In this document: positions 7,789 to 16,649 of the stretch, piece by piece
Layout of the letters: every line of letters starts with the position of its first letter
How positions within the stretch are numbered: the first letter of the stretch is position 1
DNA from: Alcanivorax sp. 24
GTDB lineage: Bacteria > Pseudomonadota > Gammaproteobacteria > Pseudomonadales > Alcanivoracaceae
Assembly (NCBI RefSeq): GCF_004360225.1
Contig: NZ_SNUA01000002.1
Location: 434,001-498,000, forward strand
DNA length: 64,000 bases
Direction of reading: 5' to 3'
Translations under genes and position numbers: made by a program
The notes under the pieces: generated by a model
Database searches by the model: none
Told to the model about the DNA's origin: nothing
What the model saw: the letters and a program-made list of their open reading frames with translations, nothing else

Positions 7789-8781
7789 TCAATCGCGCAG
7801 GGCGCCGACGCGGGCGAAACGCTGCCGGTAATGGCTTGGTGACAGGCCGGTGTGGCGCTTGAACAGGCGGGAGAAACTGCTCACGTCCTGATATCCGACT
7901 TGTTCCGCCAGGGTACCCAGGTTGGTGGCGCCACGTTCCAGCATCTTGCGCGAGGCCTCGATCCGTACCCGCTGCAAATATTGCAGGGGCGGCTCGCCGA
8001 GGGCGGCGATAAAGCGCCGCTGCAACTGCCGGGGGCTCAGATGCACGCGCTGAGCCAGATCGGCCAGAGTGGTGGGATCGGCATAGTGCTCGTGCAGCCA
8101 GGACTGCACCAGTTGCACCTGCTCGTCGCGATGATAGGTCTTGGCCGGCAGGCCGGCGTAGATGCTTTGCGGGTCGTTGCGCACGTCGATGACGAACGAC
8201 TTGGCCAGTTCCCGCGCCATATCGGCACCGCAATAGCGTTCCACCAGTAGAATGGTCAGATCCCGCCAGGCGGTACCGCCGCCGGCACAGAAGATATTGC
8301 CATCCCGGGTGATCAGCTCGCGCTCGTTCAGGTTCACTTGCGGGTAGCGTTGACGGAACAGCGGACTGTAGCCCCAGTGGGTGGTGGCGCGGCGGCCGTC
8401 CAGCAGACCCGCCTCGGCGAGCAGAAAGGCGCCGGTGCAGTTACTGGCCAGGTCGGCACCGCCGGCATGCAGGAAACGCAGCCATTCCAGGGTGTCTTGT
8501 TCCGCTTTGAGTACGCTGGTGATCTCGTTGCCGATGGTCGGTACCAGCACCAGATCGCTGCTGTCCACCCGCTCGATGGCGTTATCCACCGCCAGCCGCA
8601 GCCCGGCGTTGCAACGCACCGGCTGACCGCCACGGGAGACCACCTGGACCTTGAATTGCCGGTCCAGAGGCAGACCATGGATGCGGTTCCAGGTCACGCC
8701 AGTGAGATTGAGCAGATCCACCACCCCTGCCAGGGCGGAGGCGAAAACGCCGTCATAGGCCAGGACGCTGACTTGATACAT
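7789..8781 (-). CDS. GlxA-like AraC-family transcriptional regulator
   Basis: Transcription regulator of 330 residues. An N-terminal DJ-1/PfpI amidotransferase-like domain (residues about 1-190, with the SNCTGAFLLAEAGLL nucleophile-elbow region) is joined to a C-terminal AraC DNA-binding domain with two helix-turn-helices (TTLADLAQRVHLSPRQLQRR and the DVSSFSRLFKRHTGLSPSHY tail). This architecture is found in regulators of carnitine, betaine, arginine and other amine catabolism. Its gene precedes the AGCS symporter on the same strand, so it probably responds to an amino acid or derivative (inference). An inverted repeat at 8799-8835 lies directly upstream. Confidence 0.9.
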   Translation of the reverse strand: MYQVSVLAYDGVFASALAGVVDLLNLTGVTWNRIHGLPLDRQFKVQVVSRGGQPVRCNAGLRLAVDNAIERVDSSDLVLVPTIGNEITSVLKAEQDTLEWLRFLHAGGADLASNCTGAFLLAEAGLLDGRRATTHWGYSPLFRQRYPQVNLNERELITRDGNIFCAGGGTAWRDLTILLVERYCGADMARELAKSFVIDVRNDPQSIYAGLPAKTYHRDEQVQLVQSWLHEHYADPTTLADLAQRVHLSPRQLQRRFIAALGEPPLQYLQRVRIEASRKMLERGATNLGTLAEQVGYQDVSSFSRLFKRHTGLSPSHYRQRFARVGALRD

Positions 8782-8798
8782 TGTTGTCCTTGGTAGGT

Positions 8799-8835
8799 TT
8801 GTCGCGAATCACCATAAATAAGTCATAGGCGACAA
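8799..8835. promoter_or_regulatory. Inverted repeat upstream of the AraC-type regulator
   Basis: TTGTCGC and GCGACAA are separated by 23 bp, beginning 18 bp upstream of the regulator's ATG. The spacing would suit a dimeric AraC-type or other regulator, possibly autoregulation. Only the palindrome itself is seen. Confidence 0.35.
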
Positions 8836-9030
8836 TACCAGCCCTGGAGGAAGGGTGCCATTATTACTTCGATTACTCCTGAATCCTGTGGTCATGGCCG
8901 GGCGACGTTGCTGGAAGCCGGCGGTGACCTTGCCAACAGGCGCTGATTCAGCCGGGCCTTGCCCGCGCAAGTCGTATATCGTCATCAGGCTCGGGAGCCT
9001 GCTTCGCAGGCATGCTATGACGGTACTTCA

Positions 9031-9063
9031 AACCCCGGACCTCAAGGTCCGGGGTTTTTTTTG
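9031..9063 (+). terminator. Strong intrinsic terminator without an obvious gene
   Basis: The stem AAACCCCGGACCT/AGGTCCGGGGTTT is followed by eight T on the plus strand. It is preceded by two smaller stem-loops (GGCTCGGGAGCC, GCCTGCTTCGCAGGC) from about 8989. Flanking protein genes are both on the minus strand, so the orientation is unexplained. Confidence 0.75.
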
Positions 9064-9198
9064 AACTGAACAGGCTAACCGTGATTTGTGGACCACTAAT
9101 GTCCTGTCTCATAAATTTAAGAGGCTTTGGCGCCCGAATGCCAATTCCTTGGTGGTGGCCAGTTCGTCGGCGTAGGGGGCATGAATTCGCGCTGTCTT

Positions 9199-9266
9199 CG
9201 CAAGCCAGCTCGCTTCCCACAGAGGGGCTATGAAGCCGCTGTGGGAAGCTGCCTTGGCAGCGAATC
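9199..9266. repeat. REP-like pair
   Basis: Two oppositely oriented REP units (CGCTTCCCACAG at about 9210-9222 and GCCGCTGTGGGAAGCTGCC from 9236) are separated by GGGGCTATGAAG. Same family as 2460-2531. It lies between the terminator at 9063 and the 3' end of cti. Confidence 0.7.
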
Positions 9267-9334
9267 GGCAAGGCGAGCCAGTGTGTTGCGTGTAAACGGG
9301 CTGGCGGATAGTAGCGGTCCGGGGCCGCGGCAGC

Positions 9335-11674
9335 TCACAAATTCTCATAGCGGTTCAGGTCCAACACCCCGGCCTGGATCGGCTCATGCTCCCGCAGGTA
9401 GTCCCCCAGATCGTCAAAGTAACGCCAGAATTCAGGATGGGTGCGGCGCACGCCGAAACGCCGCACCAATTGCTCGAAGCCGTCCTCGCCATCGGCCTGT
9501 TCCATCGCCTGAACGAAGTCTTCCAACTCGCCCTCCCGCAGATGGAACATGAAATTCGGATAGCTGGCGAGAACGCCGGGGTACATCGTCACGGTGTCCA
9601 ATTCGGGCTGATAGCGCAGCGATTCGCCCATCATGAACGCCACGTTACTGTGGGCACGGTTGCGCAGCAGGGTGTACACCGCCAGGTCGCCGTTTTCGCC
9701 ACGCACCTGCAGCAGGGACACTTCCGGCAGGTGATCGATCACCGGCAGGTCGTCGGCCCGCCGCGACGCCAGCACGCTCAGCGCCTGCTGCACGCGCTGT
9801 TCCAGACCGTTGGTGCCGGGCAGGGCGCAGTGCTCGTCCTGGCAGCGGTTCAGCGGGTCCGGGCGGGCATTGAGATGGGCGAAACGGGTCAGCAGCTCGC
9901 CGTCGAATTCCTGCTTGGGCGTGCTGGTGCCATAGTCGATGCCGGTGGGGGTGTCGGTATCGACGCTGGCGTAACTGATAAAGAGTTTGAGTTTGCCAGT
10001 GTTCTGGTACCAGTCATCGAGCACCGGTTTGCGCGCCGCCGGCGGCAGGTAGCGCAGCATGTTCTGCTCGGAGCCATTGCGGATCAGGTCGAAGTACAGG
10101 CGGGTCTGGGCCTGGTGGGAAACCGAACCGAACACGTCGAAATTCACCACCAGTGCATAGTAAGTGCGTTCGAACAGCGGGTAATCCATGACCCAGGTGG
10201 TCAGCGGCAGGTCGCCGATCAAACCACGGCGCACCGAGGCGCTGTCATGGTGGCGGAAGATGGTCAGCAACGCGTTGCTGTTGTCACCATCGCCGTCCCA
10301 AATGGTGTCCCAGCCAGGGCCGCCGGGGGCGTATCGGGCATAGGCCTGTTGACGCTCGCGCAGGTAGCGATTGCGTTTGTGCTTGTACTTGAGCCACTGT
10401 GGTCCCAGCGAAATCAAATCGTCGTGCTGGCCGGGCAGGCCCAATAGCGGTGTGGCCTGACGTTGATAGTCGGCGTCGTCCACATAAAGGTCGTGGTCCG
10501 GATCCTGGAACACCGCCCAGAACTGGTCGCGGATCACATCGGTGGCGATTTGTCCCCGGCAGACCGGACCGCGAATGAAAGTACGCACGAAGTACTCGGC
10601 GTCGTCCAGCATGATCTGGTAACGGGCACGGGCGGGAATGGCCTGGAACGTTTCGAAGGGATTGGCGCGGGCATCGGCATCATAGCCGGGCAGCGTTTCC
10701 AATTCCCACGGCGTATCGAAGAACAGAGACTCCATGCGCTCGCGTTTGGCGTCGTTGAGCGCGTAGGTAATGTGGGTCTTGTGGATGATGGTCTCGGTGA
10801 TCGGTTGCAACCGGTACCAGAACGGACCGCCGGGATCGCCGTTGGGTCGGCGTGTGGCCACCGGCTCTATCGGTTCGCCCGGGGGGGTATGTGAACGCAC
10901 CAGAGAAAAGAAGTGTCGCGGGCGGTTGGGGCCGTGGTTATCGAAATAAAGATGGGCCAGGAACAGGTGCTCGTAAACCCAGCGGGCGACCAGACGTTGG
11001 CGCGGACGGTCCCGGTTAAGCCAACCCTCCCAGGCCCGGATCCGGTTCTGTTCCTCCAGTGTCAGCTTCACCGGCGTAGCTTGCAGCGGCGCGCCCTGGG
11101 CCAGCCAGCGTGTCAGCAGATCGAATTCCCGGTCGCTCAACGCCGGCAGGCCCAGAGGCATGCCTTCCAACGGGTGTTCGCGGGCGTAGTCCGCCATGTC
11201 CTCCGGTGCCGGACAAACGTTGGTGCGCCCCAATCCCAGTTGAATGTCCTCGGGCAGTTTACCGTTTGGCTCGAAGCGCTGGTGTTGGCCCAGTACCAGC
11301 ATCTGATAAAGCAGCCCCTCGTCCATGGTCTGGCTGCCTTCCAGCACCGAGAAGAAGCCGCGATTGCGCCATTCACCGGAGCTGCCCGCGTCAATGAACA
11401 GACGGGACGGCGTCGCCGCCGAGGTGCGTTGGCCGTTATACACCAGTGTCTGGCTGGCGCCCCGGGCCAGCCCTTCCGGCGATTCCAGTTTCAATTGGCA
11501 GGGGGCGTCATAGCAGCCGTGGCAGGCGATGCAGCGCTGTTCCAGAATCGGTCTGACCTGCTGTTGAAAGGAGACCGGCTGAGTCGATCCGGAGGAGGGC
11601 GTGGTGGCGCCAATGCTGATCAGAGGCGCGAAAAACGCCATGGCTCCCAACAGAGCCTGTTGCAAATTTGCCAC
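9335..11674 (-). CDS. cti: Fatty acid cis/trans isomerase
   Basis: Periplasmic haem-containing isomerase of 779 residues. It converts cis- to trans-unsaturated acyl chains in membrane phospholipids, a rapid solvent- and heat-stress response known from Pseudomonas and Vibrio. A hydrophobic signal-like N-terminus (residues 1-23) precedes the cytochrome-c motif C48-I-A-C51-H52. The length matches the Cti family. It appears to be a single-gene unit on the minus strand with a REP element downstream. The presence of cti fits an organism exposed to hydrocarbons. Confidence 0.93.
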   Translation of the reverse strand: MANLQQALLGAMAFFAPLISIGATTPSSGSTQPVSFQQQVRPILEQRCIACHGCYDAPCQLKLESPEGLARGASQTLVYNGQRTSAATPSRLFIDAGSSGEWRNRGFFSVLEGSQTMDEGLLYQMLVLGQHQRFEPNGKLPEDIQLGLGRTNVCPAPEDMADYAREHPLEGMPLGLPALSDREFDLLTRWLAQGAPLQATPVKLTLEEQNRIRAWEGWLNRDRPRQRLVARWVYEHLFLAHLYFDNHGPNRPRHFFSLVRSHTPPGEPIEPVATRRPNGDPGGPFWYRLQPITETIIHKTHITYALNDAKRERMESLFFDTPWELETLPGYDADARANPFETFQAIPARARYQIMLDDAEYFVRTFIRGPVCRGQIATDVIRDQFWAVFQDPDHDLYVDDADYQRQATPLLGLPGQHDDLISLGPQWLKYKHKRNRYLRERQQAYARYAPGGPGWDTIWDGDGDNSNALLTIFRHHDSASVRRGLIGDLPLTTWVMDYPLFERTYYALVVNFDVFGSVSHQAQTRLYFDLIRNGSEQNMLRYLPPAARKPVLDDWYQNTGKLKLFISYASVDTDTPTGIDYGTSTPKQEFDGELLTRFAHLNARPDPLNRCQDEHCALPGTNGLEQRVQQALSVLASRRADDLPVIDHLPEVSLLQVRGENGDLAVYTLLRNRAHSNVAFMMGESLRYQPELDTVTMYPGVLASYPNFMFHLREGELEDFVQAMEQADGEDGFEQLVRRFGVRRTHPEFWRYFDDLGDYLREHEPIQAGVLDLNRYENL

Positions 11675-11763
11675 CTGGGTTCCCTCCGGTCGTGATTCGT
11701 TCGTCGCTCATCGCCAGTCTAGCGGATCGGAATATTGCCTGACCACGGTGACGAAAATGTAAA

Positions 11764-12264
11764 TCAGCGGCGGCCCGGCCGATCGGGTGGATTGATCGCC
11801 GGCATCGGAACCGGAGTGAGCTCTTTCGGCAGGTACAGTGGGTGAGCCGGTTCCCCCGAGCCGTTCATGCGCAGACAGTGCAGGGTGTCGCCGAGGCGGT
11901 CGCGCACCTGGGCGGCGCGATTTCGGTGACGGCCATGATTGCCCCAGCCGGCCACTATCAGGCTGGCGTCGCGGGCCAGCTTGCTCAGCCATTGGTCGTT
12001 GCGCGGGCCCACCGGATCGTCGGCGGCGAACAGATCGCTCGGATAAGTGGCCCGGTAGGCGAACAGGTTGGCCACGCACAGCGCGGAATAGCCCCAGTCC
12101 CGGGCAAAACCGATACAGCGGCGAATGGTCGGGTCATCGCGGCGATGATCGGCGGTGGACGGGTTCAGCGCCACCAGCAGCACATAGTCATCGCCCTCGG
12201 CCCAGCGGCGCCAGAGGGCATAGCGGTATTGGCGGCAGCGGGAAAAATGGGCGCTTCGTTGCAT
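11764..12264 (-). CDS. DUF1643 domain protein
   Basis: A 166-residue soluble protein that matches the DUF1643 pattern: RYALWRRW near residue 14, LLVALNPSTADHRRDDPTIRR, ARDWGYSALCVANLFAYRAT and AGWGNHG. The family has no established biochemical role. The gene lies 89 bp upstream of cti on the same strand but with its own spacing, so co-transcription is uncertain. Start ATG at 12262-12264. Confidence 0.85.
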   Translation of the reverse strand: MQRSAHFSRCRQYRYALWRRWAEGDDYVLLVALNPSTADHRRDDPTIRRCIGFARDWGYSALCVANLFAYRATYPSDLFAADDPVGPRNDQWLSKLARDASLIVAGWGNHGRHRNRAAQVRDRLGDTLHCLRMNGSGEPAHPLYLPKELTPVPMPAINPPDRPGRR

Positions 12265-12482
12265 GGCGGTTGGGGGAACTGATTTCCGGGCCGGCGATTA
12301 TAGCGTCAGGAGTGAGCAATGCCGAATTGGCAAGTCTGCCATCCGTTGCCAAAAGCCGCTTTCCCGGACCAGACTACAACAGCCCTGTAGAGACCTCTGA
12401 CGGCATGTCCGTGTGCTTTGACCTTGATGGCCTTTGGGGTTCACCCTGAAACGGAACAGATGGTGTGTTTAAGGAGGACCTT

Positions 12483-12692
12483 ATGAGCGAGCATGTTTAC
12501 AAAAAGCTGGAATTGGTCGGCTCATCCAAGGACAGCATTGAGGGCGCCATTCACAACGCCATTGCCGCTGCTGATAAAAGCGTCAAGAACGTGGAATGGT
12601 TCGAAGTCCAGGAAACCCGGGGCCATGTGGAAAACGGCAAAGTCGCCCATTTCCAGGTGGTGGTGAAAGTCGGCTTTCGAGTTGATGTCTGA
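12483..12692 (+). CDS. Dodecin (flavin-binding protein)
   Basis: Small dodecameric flavin-storage protein of 69 residues. The dodecin pattern is clear: MSEHVYKKLELVGSS, the IEGAIHNAIAAADKS helix, and NVEWFEV with W39, the residue that stacks on the flavin ring in characterised dodecins. Q58 in the last strand is also conserved. The ATG at 12483 follows AAGGAGGACC. An upstream in-frame ATG at 12465 overlaps that ribosome binding site and was rejected. It sequesters FMN/FAD or riboflavin. It is monocistronic, with a hairpin at 12705-12736. Confidence 0.93.
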   Translation: MSEHVYKKLELVGSSKDSIEGAIHNAIAAADKSVKNVEWFEVQETRGHVENGKVAHFQVVVKVGFRVDV

Positions 12693-12704
12693 GCCGGCCT
12701 GAAG

Positions 12705-12736
12705 CACACGCCAACGGGAAAGTCCGTTGGCGTGTG
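12705..12736. terminator. Hairpin between convergent dodecin and helicase genes
   Basis: CACACGCCAACGG and CCGTTGGCGTGTG form a perfect 13-bp stem with a short loop. There is no clear U-tract in either direction. Its position between two convergent stop codons suggests shared termination. Confidence 0.6.
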
Positions 12737-12742
12737 TTGGCA

Positions 12743-14413
12743 TTAGACGGCTTCCAGCGACAGCGGTCGCTGACAAACGCGGGTGCGTTTGAGAATGTTC
12801 AACTGCTTGGCGGTGAGATCCTGCGGCAGTGCCACGGTGCTGTGATCCTGATGAATACGGATGGCGCCGATCAGGCGGCTTGGCAGGCCCGCTTCGTTGG
12901 CAATGGCACCGACCAGGTTGCCTGGCCGCACACCGTGGGCATGGCCCACTTCCACCCGGTAAACCTGCATGTCAGCGTTGGCCTCGCCATCGCCACTGGC
13001 GGCACGGCGGCGATTGTTGGCCGGACGGCCTTCCTTGCGCGGATGGTCCTTGCGCGGGCCCTCTTTGTGGGCGCGCGGCGGTTTGCCCACCGGGGCCGGC
13101 TTGAGAATCACCGGTTCCTTGGCCACCAGCAACGCGGCCAGGCCCAGAGCCAGTTGATCGCCTTCCAGATCCAGTTGTTCGCGCAGCGCTTTCAGCACGG
13201 TCTCCGCTTCTTCGCGGTGCTTGCCTTCCAGGCCCGCCACCAGTTGTTCCTGCAACTTGGCCAGACGCTTGCTGTTGAGCGCTTCGACACTGGGCAGGTC
13301 CATGGCTTCCAGGCGCTGACCAGTGGCGCGCTCAATGGCGCGCAGCATGCCCCGCTCGCGGTGTGACACGAACAGAATCGCCTCGCCGTTACGGCCGGCG
13401 CGACCGGTGCGGCCGATACGGTGTACATAGGCTTCGGTGTCGGCGGGCATGTCGTAGTTGATCACATGGCTGATGCGCGGCACGTCCAGGCCACGGGCCA
13501 CGACGTCGGTGGCGATCAGCAGATCGAAACGGCCTTCACGCAGGCGGGCCACGGTTTTTTCCCGTTGTGCCTGGGGAATGTCGCCGTTCAAGGCTTCCGC
13601 GCGCAGACCACGACGTTGCAGCTGTTCGGCCAGCTCCAGGGTGGACTGCTTGGTGCGGGCGAAAACGATGACGCCGTCATGGGGCTCGCCTTCCAGAATG
13701 CGGCACATGGCATCCAGCTTGTTGAGGCCGGAAACCGGCCAGAAGCGCTGGCGGATGCCGTCGTTGGTGGTGGTGTCGCTTTCGATGCGAATCCACTTCG
13801 GCGACTTCAGGTGACGCTCGGCCACGCGCCGGATCACATTCGGCATGGTGGCGGAAAACAGCGCAAGTTGCCGTTCTTCCGGGGTGTGTTCGAGGATCCA
13901 TTCGACGTCGTCGATGAAGCCCATGCGCAGCATTTCGTCGGCTTCGTCCAGCACCAGCGCCTGCAGGCGCTCCAGATTCAGGCTGCCGCGCTGCATGTGG
14001 TCCATGATCCGGCCGGGGGTGCCCACCACCACCTGGGCGCCGTCTCGCAGCGCGCGCAATTGGGTGCGGTATTCGCTACCGCCGTATACCGCCACGACCT
14101 TAACGCCGCGCAACTGGCGGGCGAAGGTTTCCATGGCGTCGGCCACTTGCAGGGCCAGTTCGCGAGTGGGAGCGATCACCAGCAGCTGTGGGCAACGCTG
14201 CTCCGGATCGATACGGGCGAGCAACGGCAGACCGAACGCGGCGGTCTTGCCGGTACCGGTTTGTGCCTGACCGAGCAGATCATCGCCGTCCAGCAGGACG
14301 GGGATGCTACGCTCCTGGATCGGCGACGGGGTTTCAAAACCCAGTTTGCCGATGGCATCAAGAAGGGGCGCGGGCAAGCCCAAAGCGGCGAACCCGGAAT
14401 CGCTATGCAACAT
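12743..14413 (-). CDS. deaD: DEAD-box ATP-dependent RNA helicase
   Basis: RNA helicase of 556 residues. RecA-like domain 1 holds the Q motif (FETPSPIQERSIP), AQTGTGKTAA, PTRELALQ, LDEADEML and SATMP. Domain 2 holds ATDVVARGLDVPRI and HRIGRTGRAGR. A helical region, a basic linker (about residues 455-480) and a C-terminal DbpA-type RNA-binding fold (VYRVEVGHAHGVRPGNLVGAIANEAGL) follow. This architecture matches DeaD/CsdA, which acts in ribosome assembly and cold adaptation. The assignment to deaD rather than a paralogue rests on the C-terminal domain. Confidence 0.9.
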   Translation of the reverse strand: MLHSDSGFAALGLPAPLLDAIGKLGFETPSPIQERSIPVLLDGDDLLGQAQTGTGKTAAFGLPLLARIDPEQRCPQLLVIAPTRELALQVADAMETFARQLRGVKVVAVYGGSEYRTQLRALRDGAQVVVGTPGRIMDHMQRGSLNLERLQALVLDEADEMLRMGFIDDVEWILEHTPEERQLALFSATMPNVIRRVAERHLKSPKWIRIESDTTTNDGIRQRFWPVSGLNKLDAMCRILEGEPHDGVIVFARTKQSTLELAEQLQRRGLRAEALNGDIPQAQREKTVARLREGRFDLLIATDVVARGLDVPRISHVINYDMPADTEAYVHRIGRTGRAGRNGEAILFVSHRERGMLRAIERATGQRLEAMDLPSVEALNSKRLAKLQEQLVAGLEGKHREEAETVLKALREQLDLEGDQLALGLAALLVAKEPVILKPAPVGKPPRAHKEGPRKDHPRKEGRPANNRRRAASGDGEANADMQVYRVEVGHAHGVRPGNLVGAIANEAGLPSRLIGAIRIHQDHSTVALPQDLTAKQLNILKRTRVCQRPLSLEAV

Positions 14414-14518
14414 GAAGGGGACCTTTCAGTGAAAAGGACGCAGGCCAGTATGGCGGGGGGCGTGGACTATACGGTAAATGGCGGGAGAATGCACCTTTTT
14501 ATTTGTCGGCACGCCTGT

Positions 14519-14599
14519 CTTCGCGAGCAAGCCCGCTCCCACGGCGGCTTCGAGGGCCGCTCCGCGGATGGTTGTGAAAGCGAGCTTGCTAGCGAATGG
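14519..14599. repeat. REP-like pair (diverged)
   Basis: TTCGCGAGCAAGCCCGCTCCCACGG and the inverted, decayed partner GTTGTGAAAGCGAGCTTGC. It is closer to the classical Pseudomonas REP consensus than the other copies here. It lies downstream of the DUF4198 gene. Confidence 0.6.
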
Positions 14600-14614
14600 C
14601 GCGTGAGCGCTGGT

Positions 14615-15424
14615 TTACAGCGGCAGCACTTCGAAAGTCCCCAGGTACCCCAGGCGCCGGCTCTCGGCCTGTTTGTCGCTGGTGTTCTGATCCGTGGTTT
14701 CCGCCTCCATGAAGAAACGGCCGGCGTGGGGCCAGTCGATCGCCACCTCGCCATTGTCGTCGCTGGTGACGGTCCAATCTTGCTGGGCGTCGCGATAACG
14801 GGTGCCGGCGGGTAGCAGGAGCACCTCCAGGCCGGCGGCGGGCTTGCCATCGATGACGAAACGGAAACGGGCGGTCTCACCGGTGTAAAGATCATTTGGA
14901 TGGGTCAGCGGCACCAGTTCCAGGCCCTTGCCGGTGACGGCCAACGCAGCGGTATCCGGAGCACCGACGGAAGCGAAGGTCTCGATGCGGCTCACCGATT
15001 CCACCAGGCGCACTTTGTCCGCACCTTTCGGCACTTTCTTCAGCAGCGCTTTGATGTTCTCGCCGAACACTCGCTTGCGTTCACCGTCCTGCTCAAAGAA
15101 GGCGAGGAAGAAATGGCCTGGCAAGGCAATGCGATAACTGCCGGTTTGCGCCAGATTGACGTCGAAGACACTGCGCCGGTGCATTTCCAGAAGATGGTCG
15201 GTTTCCGCCGCTTTGCCATCCGGGCCGGTGACTTGCAGATTGTCCAGCGGGTAGGCGCGATCCGGATAGAAGATGTCATTGGAAACACTGGCATCGACAC
15301 TGATCCACTGCGCTTCCGAAACCACGCTATGGGTCGGCAACAGCCAGCGTTTGTGGGCCTGGGCAGTGGGAGAAAGCAGTAGCAGTGCGGAGACCGCGGC
15401 GGCGGCCAGGGAAACGGGTTTCAT
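14615..15424 (-). CDS. DUF4198 periplasmic protein
   Basis: Exported protein of 269 residues with a clear signal peptide (MKPVSLAAAAVSALLLLSPTA, cleavage near AQA-H). It carries a DUF4198 beta-sandwich: HKRWLLPTHSVVS at the mature N-terminus, then a carboxypeptidase-like repeat fold near PAAGLEVLLLPAGTRY. The family is repeatedly linked to metal or iron uptake operons and TonB receptors. The start at 15424 is backed by AGGAG upstream. It is the last gene of a three-gene minus-strand operon with DUF2271 and PepSY membrane proteins. The exact role is unknown. Confidence 0.85.
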   Translation of the reverse strand: MKPVSLAAAAVSALLLLSPTAQAHKRWLLPTHSVVSEAQWISVDASVSNDIFYPDRAYPLDNLQVTGPDGKAAETDHLLEMHRRSVFDVNLAQTGSYRIALPGHFFLAFFEQDGERKRVFGENIKALLKKVPKGADKVRLVESVSRIETFASVGAPDTAALAVTGKGLELVPLTHPNDLYTGETARFRFVIDGKPAAGLEVLLLPAGTRYRDAQQDWTVTSDDNGEVAIDWPHAGRFFMEAETTDQNTSDKQAESRRLGYLGTFEVLPL

Positions 15425-15450
15425 GGTTTGGCTCCTGTCATTGGCAGCAT

Positions 15451-15939
15451 TCAAGGGGCAAGGGTCAGAGTGACGTCATGCAATTCTTCCGTGCCTTCGG
15501 CACGGAGCTGTTGGGCGCTGGCGGGAGGCCACTGGAACGGAATCCGCACCACTTCGCGGCCACCCACCTCGCGGGCGGCCTCCACCACCAGCTGGTAGTC
15601 GCCGGCGGGCAGTTCGGCCATCGCCGGCAGCTCGGAAAAGTCCACGCTGTGCTTGCCCGGTGAGCGGGTGGCGCCGGTGAGGCCGTCATAGGGCGCGCTT
15701 TGGGAGCGGCCGGTGCGGCGCCACCACTGGCGCAGGTCCTTGAGCCATTTCTCCTGGTCGTCGTACCAGAGTCCCAGCGGGGTGGCCACGGTGTTCTCCG
15801 GTGTCTCGATCCAGAACGCCACATAGGGCGCGTGGTATTCCGCTACCCGCAACCGTGGCACTTCCACCTCCACCTGGAATTGGGTCGCCTCGGCGGCGAG
15901 GGCCAGGGCGGACAGCATCACTATCGGGATCAAACGCAT
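15451..15939 (-). CDS. DUF2271 periplasmic protein
   Basis: Exported protein of 162 residues with a signal peptide (MRLIPIVMLSALALAAEA) and the DUF2271 core: YHAPYVAFWIETPENTVATP, LGLWYDD, WLKDLRQWWRRTG, DGLTGATRSPG and LPAGDYQLVVEAAREVGG. The ATG at 15939 is preferred over one two codons upstream, because the latter abuts the AGGAG ribosome binding site. It is coupled closely to the PepSY gene upstream (9 bp) and to DUF4198 downstream (26 bp). Function is unknown but the set is iron-linked by context. Confidence 0.85.
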   Translation of the reverse strand: MRLIPIVMLSALALAAEATQFQVEVEVPRLRVAEYHAPYVAFWIETPENTVATPLGLWYDDQEKWLKDLRQWWRRTGRSQSAPYDGLTGATRSPGKHSVDFSELPAMAELPAGDYQLVVEAAREVGGREVVRIPFQWPPASAQQLRAEGTEELHDVTLTLAP

Positions 15940-15948
15940 GACCATCTC

Positions 15949-16554
15949 CTAATGCATGAAAAAGGCAATCAGCAACCACGGCAGCACCAGCCCCAGTGCC
16001 GTGACCGGCCAGGTGGCGGGGCGCCGACGGGCGTGCAGAAACATCAGGGCCAGGCCGGTGAAGGCGAACAGCAACGTGGCGATGGCGAAAATATCGATGA
16101 ACCAGCGCCATACGGTGCCGGTATCACGGCCCTTGTGCAGGTCATTGAAAAAGGCGATCCAGCCCCGGTCGGTGTTCTCGTAAAGCACCTCGCCGCTGCC
16201 GCGATCAATCGCCAGCCAGGCATCGCCGCCGGCCCGGGGCATGGCCAGATACACCTCCTGGCCGGACCATTCCGCCTCGCGGCCATCCACCCCGATATCC
16301 AGGTCCCGCTGGAGCCAATCCCGCAACGACCGGGGCAGGGCACCCTGATCCCGGCCGTTCAATTCGGCCAGCAGCGCTTCCGGCAGGGTGGCGGTGACTT
16401 CTTCCACCGCCGGTTCGCCGTCGATCTGGGCGGCATGGTTGAGAGTGATGCCGGTGACACTGAACAGCACCATGCACACCAGGCACAGGGCCGAACTGAC
16501 CCAATGCCATTGATGAAGCTGCTTGAGCCAGCGCGCTTTTGCTTTCTTGTCCAA
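15949..16554 (-). CDS. PepSY-associated membrane protein
   Basis: Inner-membrane protein of 201 residues. An N-terminal helix (HQWHWVSSALCLVCMVLFSVTG) is followed by a periplasmic PepSY-like stretch (WLAIDRGSGEVLYENTDRGWIAFFNDLHKGR) and two C-terminal helices. The histidines in HQWHW and NDLHKGR match haem or iron-reductase-like PepSY_TM proteins. It is the first gene of the operon with DUF2271 and DUF4198. A Fur-like palindrome (16603-16617) lies 49 bp upstream. It is probably part of ferric iron reduction or handling after TonB-dependent uptake (inference). Confidence 0.82.
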   Translation of the reverse strand: MDKKAKARWLKQLHQWHWVSSALCLVCMVLFSVTGITLNHAAQIDGEPAVEEVTATLPEALLAELNGRDQGALPRSLRDWLQRDLDIGVDGREAEWSGQEVYLAMPRAGGDAWLAIDRGSGEVLYENTDRGWIAFFNDLHKGRDTGTVWRWFIDIFAIATLLFAFTGLALMFLHARRRPATWPVTALGLVLPWLLIAFFMH

Positions 16555-16602
16555 GCCGGAGATCGTCCACTGCCCTGGGATGACGGATGGTGGGCATGTT
16601 AT

Positions 16603-16617
16603 TGCGAATGGTTCGCA
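16603..16617. promoter_or_regulatory. Fur-like box upstream of the PepSY/DUF2271/DUF4198 operon
   Basis: TGCGAATGGTTCGCA is a perfect 6-3-6 palindrome. It shares 9 of 14 scored positions with the 7-1-7 Fur consensus TGATAAT-N-ATTATCA. It lies 49 bp before the PepSY start codon, where an iron-responsive repressor would be expected. Confidence 0.45.
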
Positions 16618-16649
16618 CTAACAATGAAAGGAACGGGTAAAGAATGTAA

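Larger units (their letters stand above)
8782..9334. other. Intergenic region: operator-like repeat, hairpins, terminator, REP
   Basis: No credible protein gene is seen. From left to right it contains a TTGTCGC/GCGACAA inverted repeat, several plus-strand stem-loops ending in a strong terminator at 9031-9063, and a REP pair at 9199-9266. A small RNA ending at 9063 is possible. Confidence 0.6.

Noticed and set aside
8855-9064. 69-codon plus-strand frame ending at the orphan terminator
   Set aside because: It runs through the hairpins and has no Shine-Dalgarno. A non-coding RNA is the better explanation.
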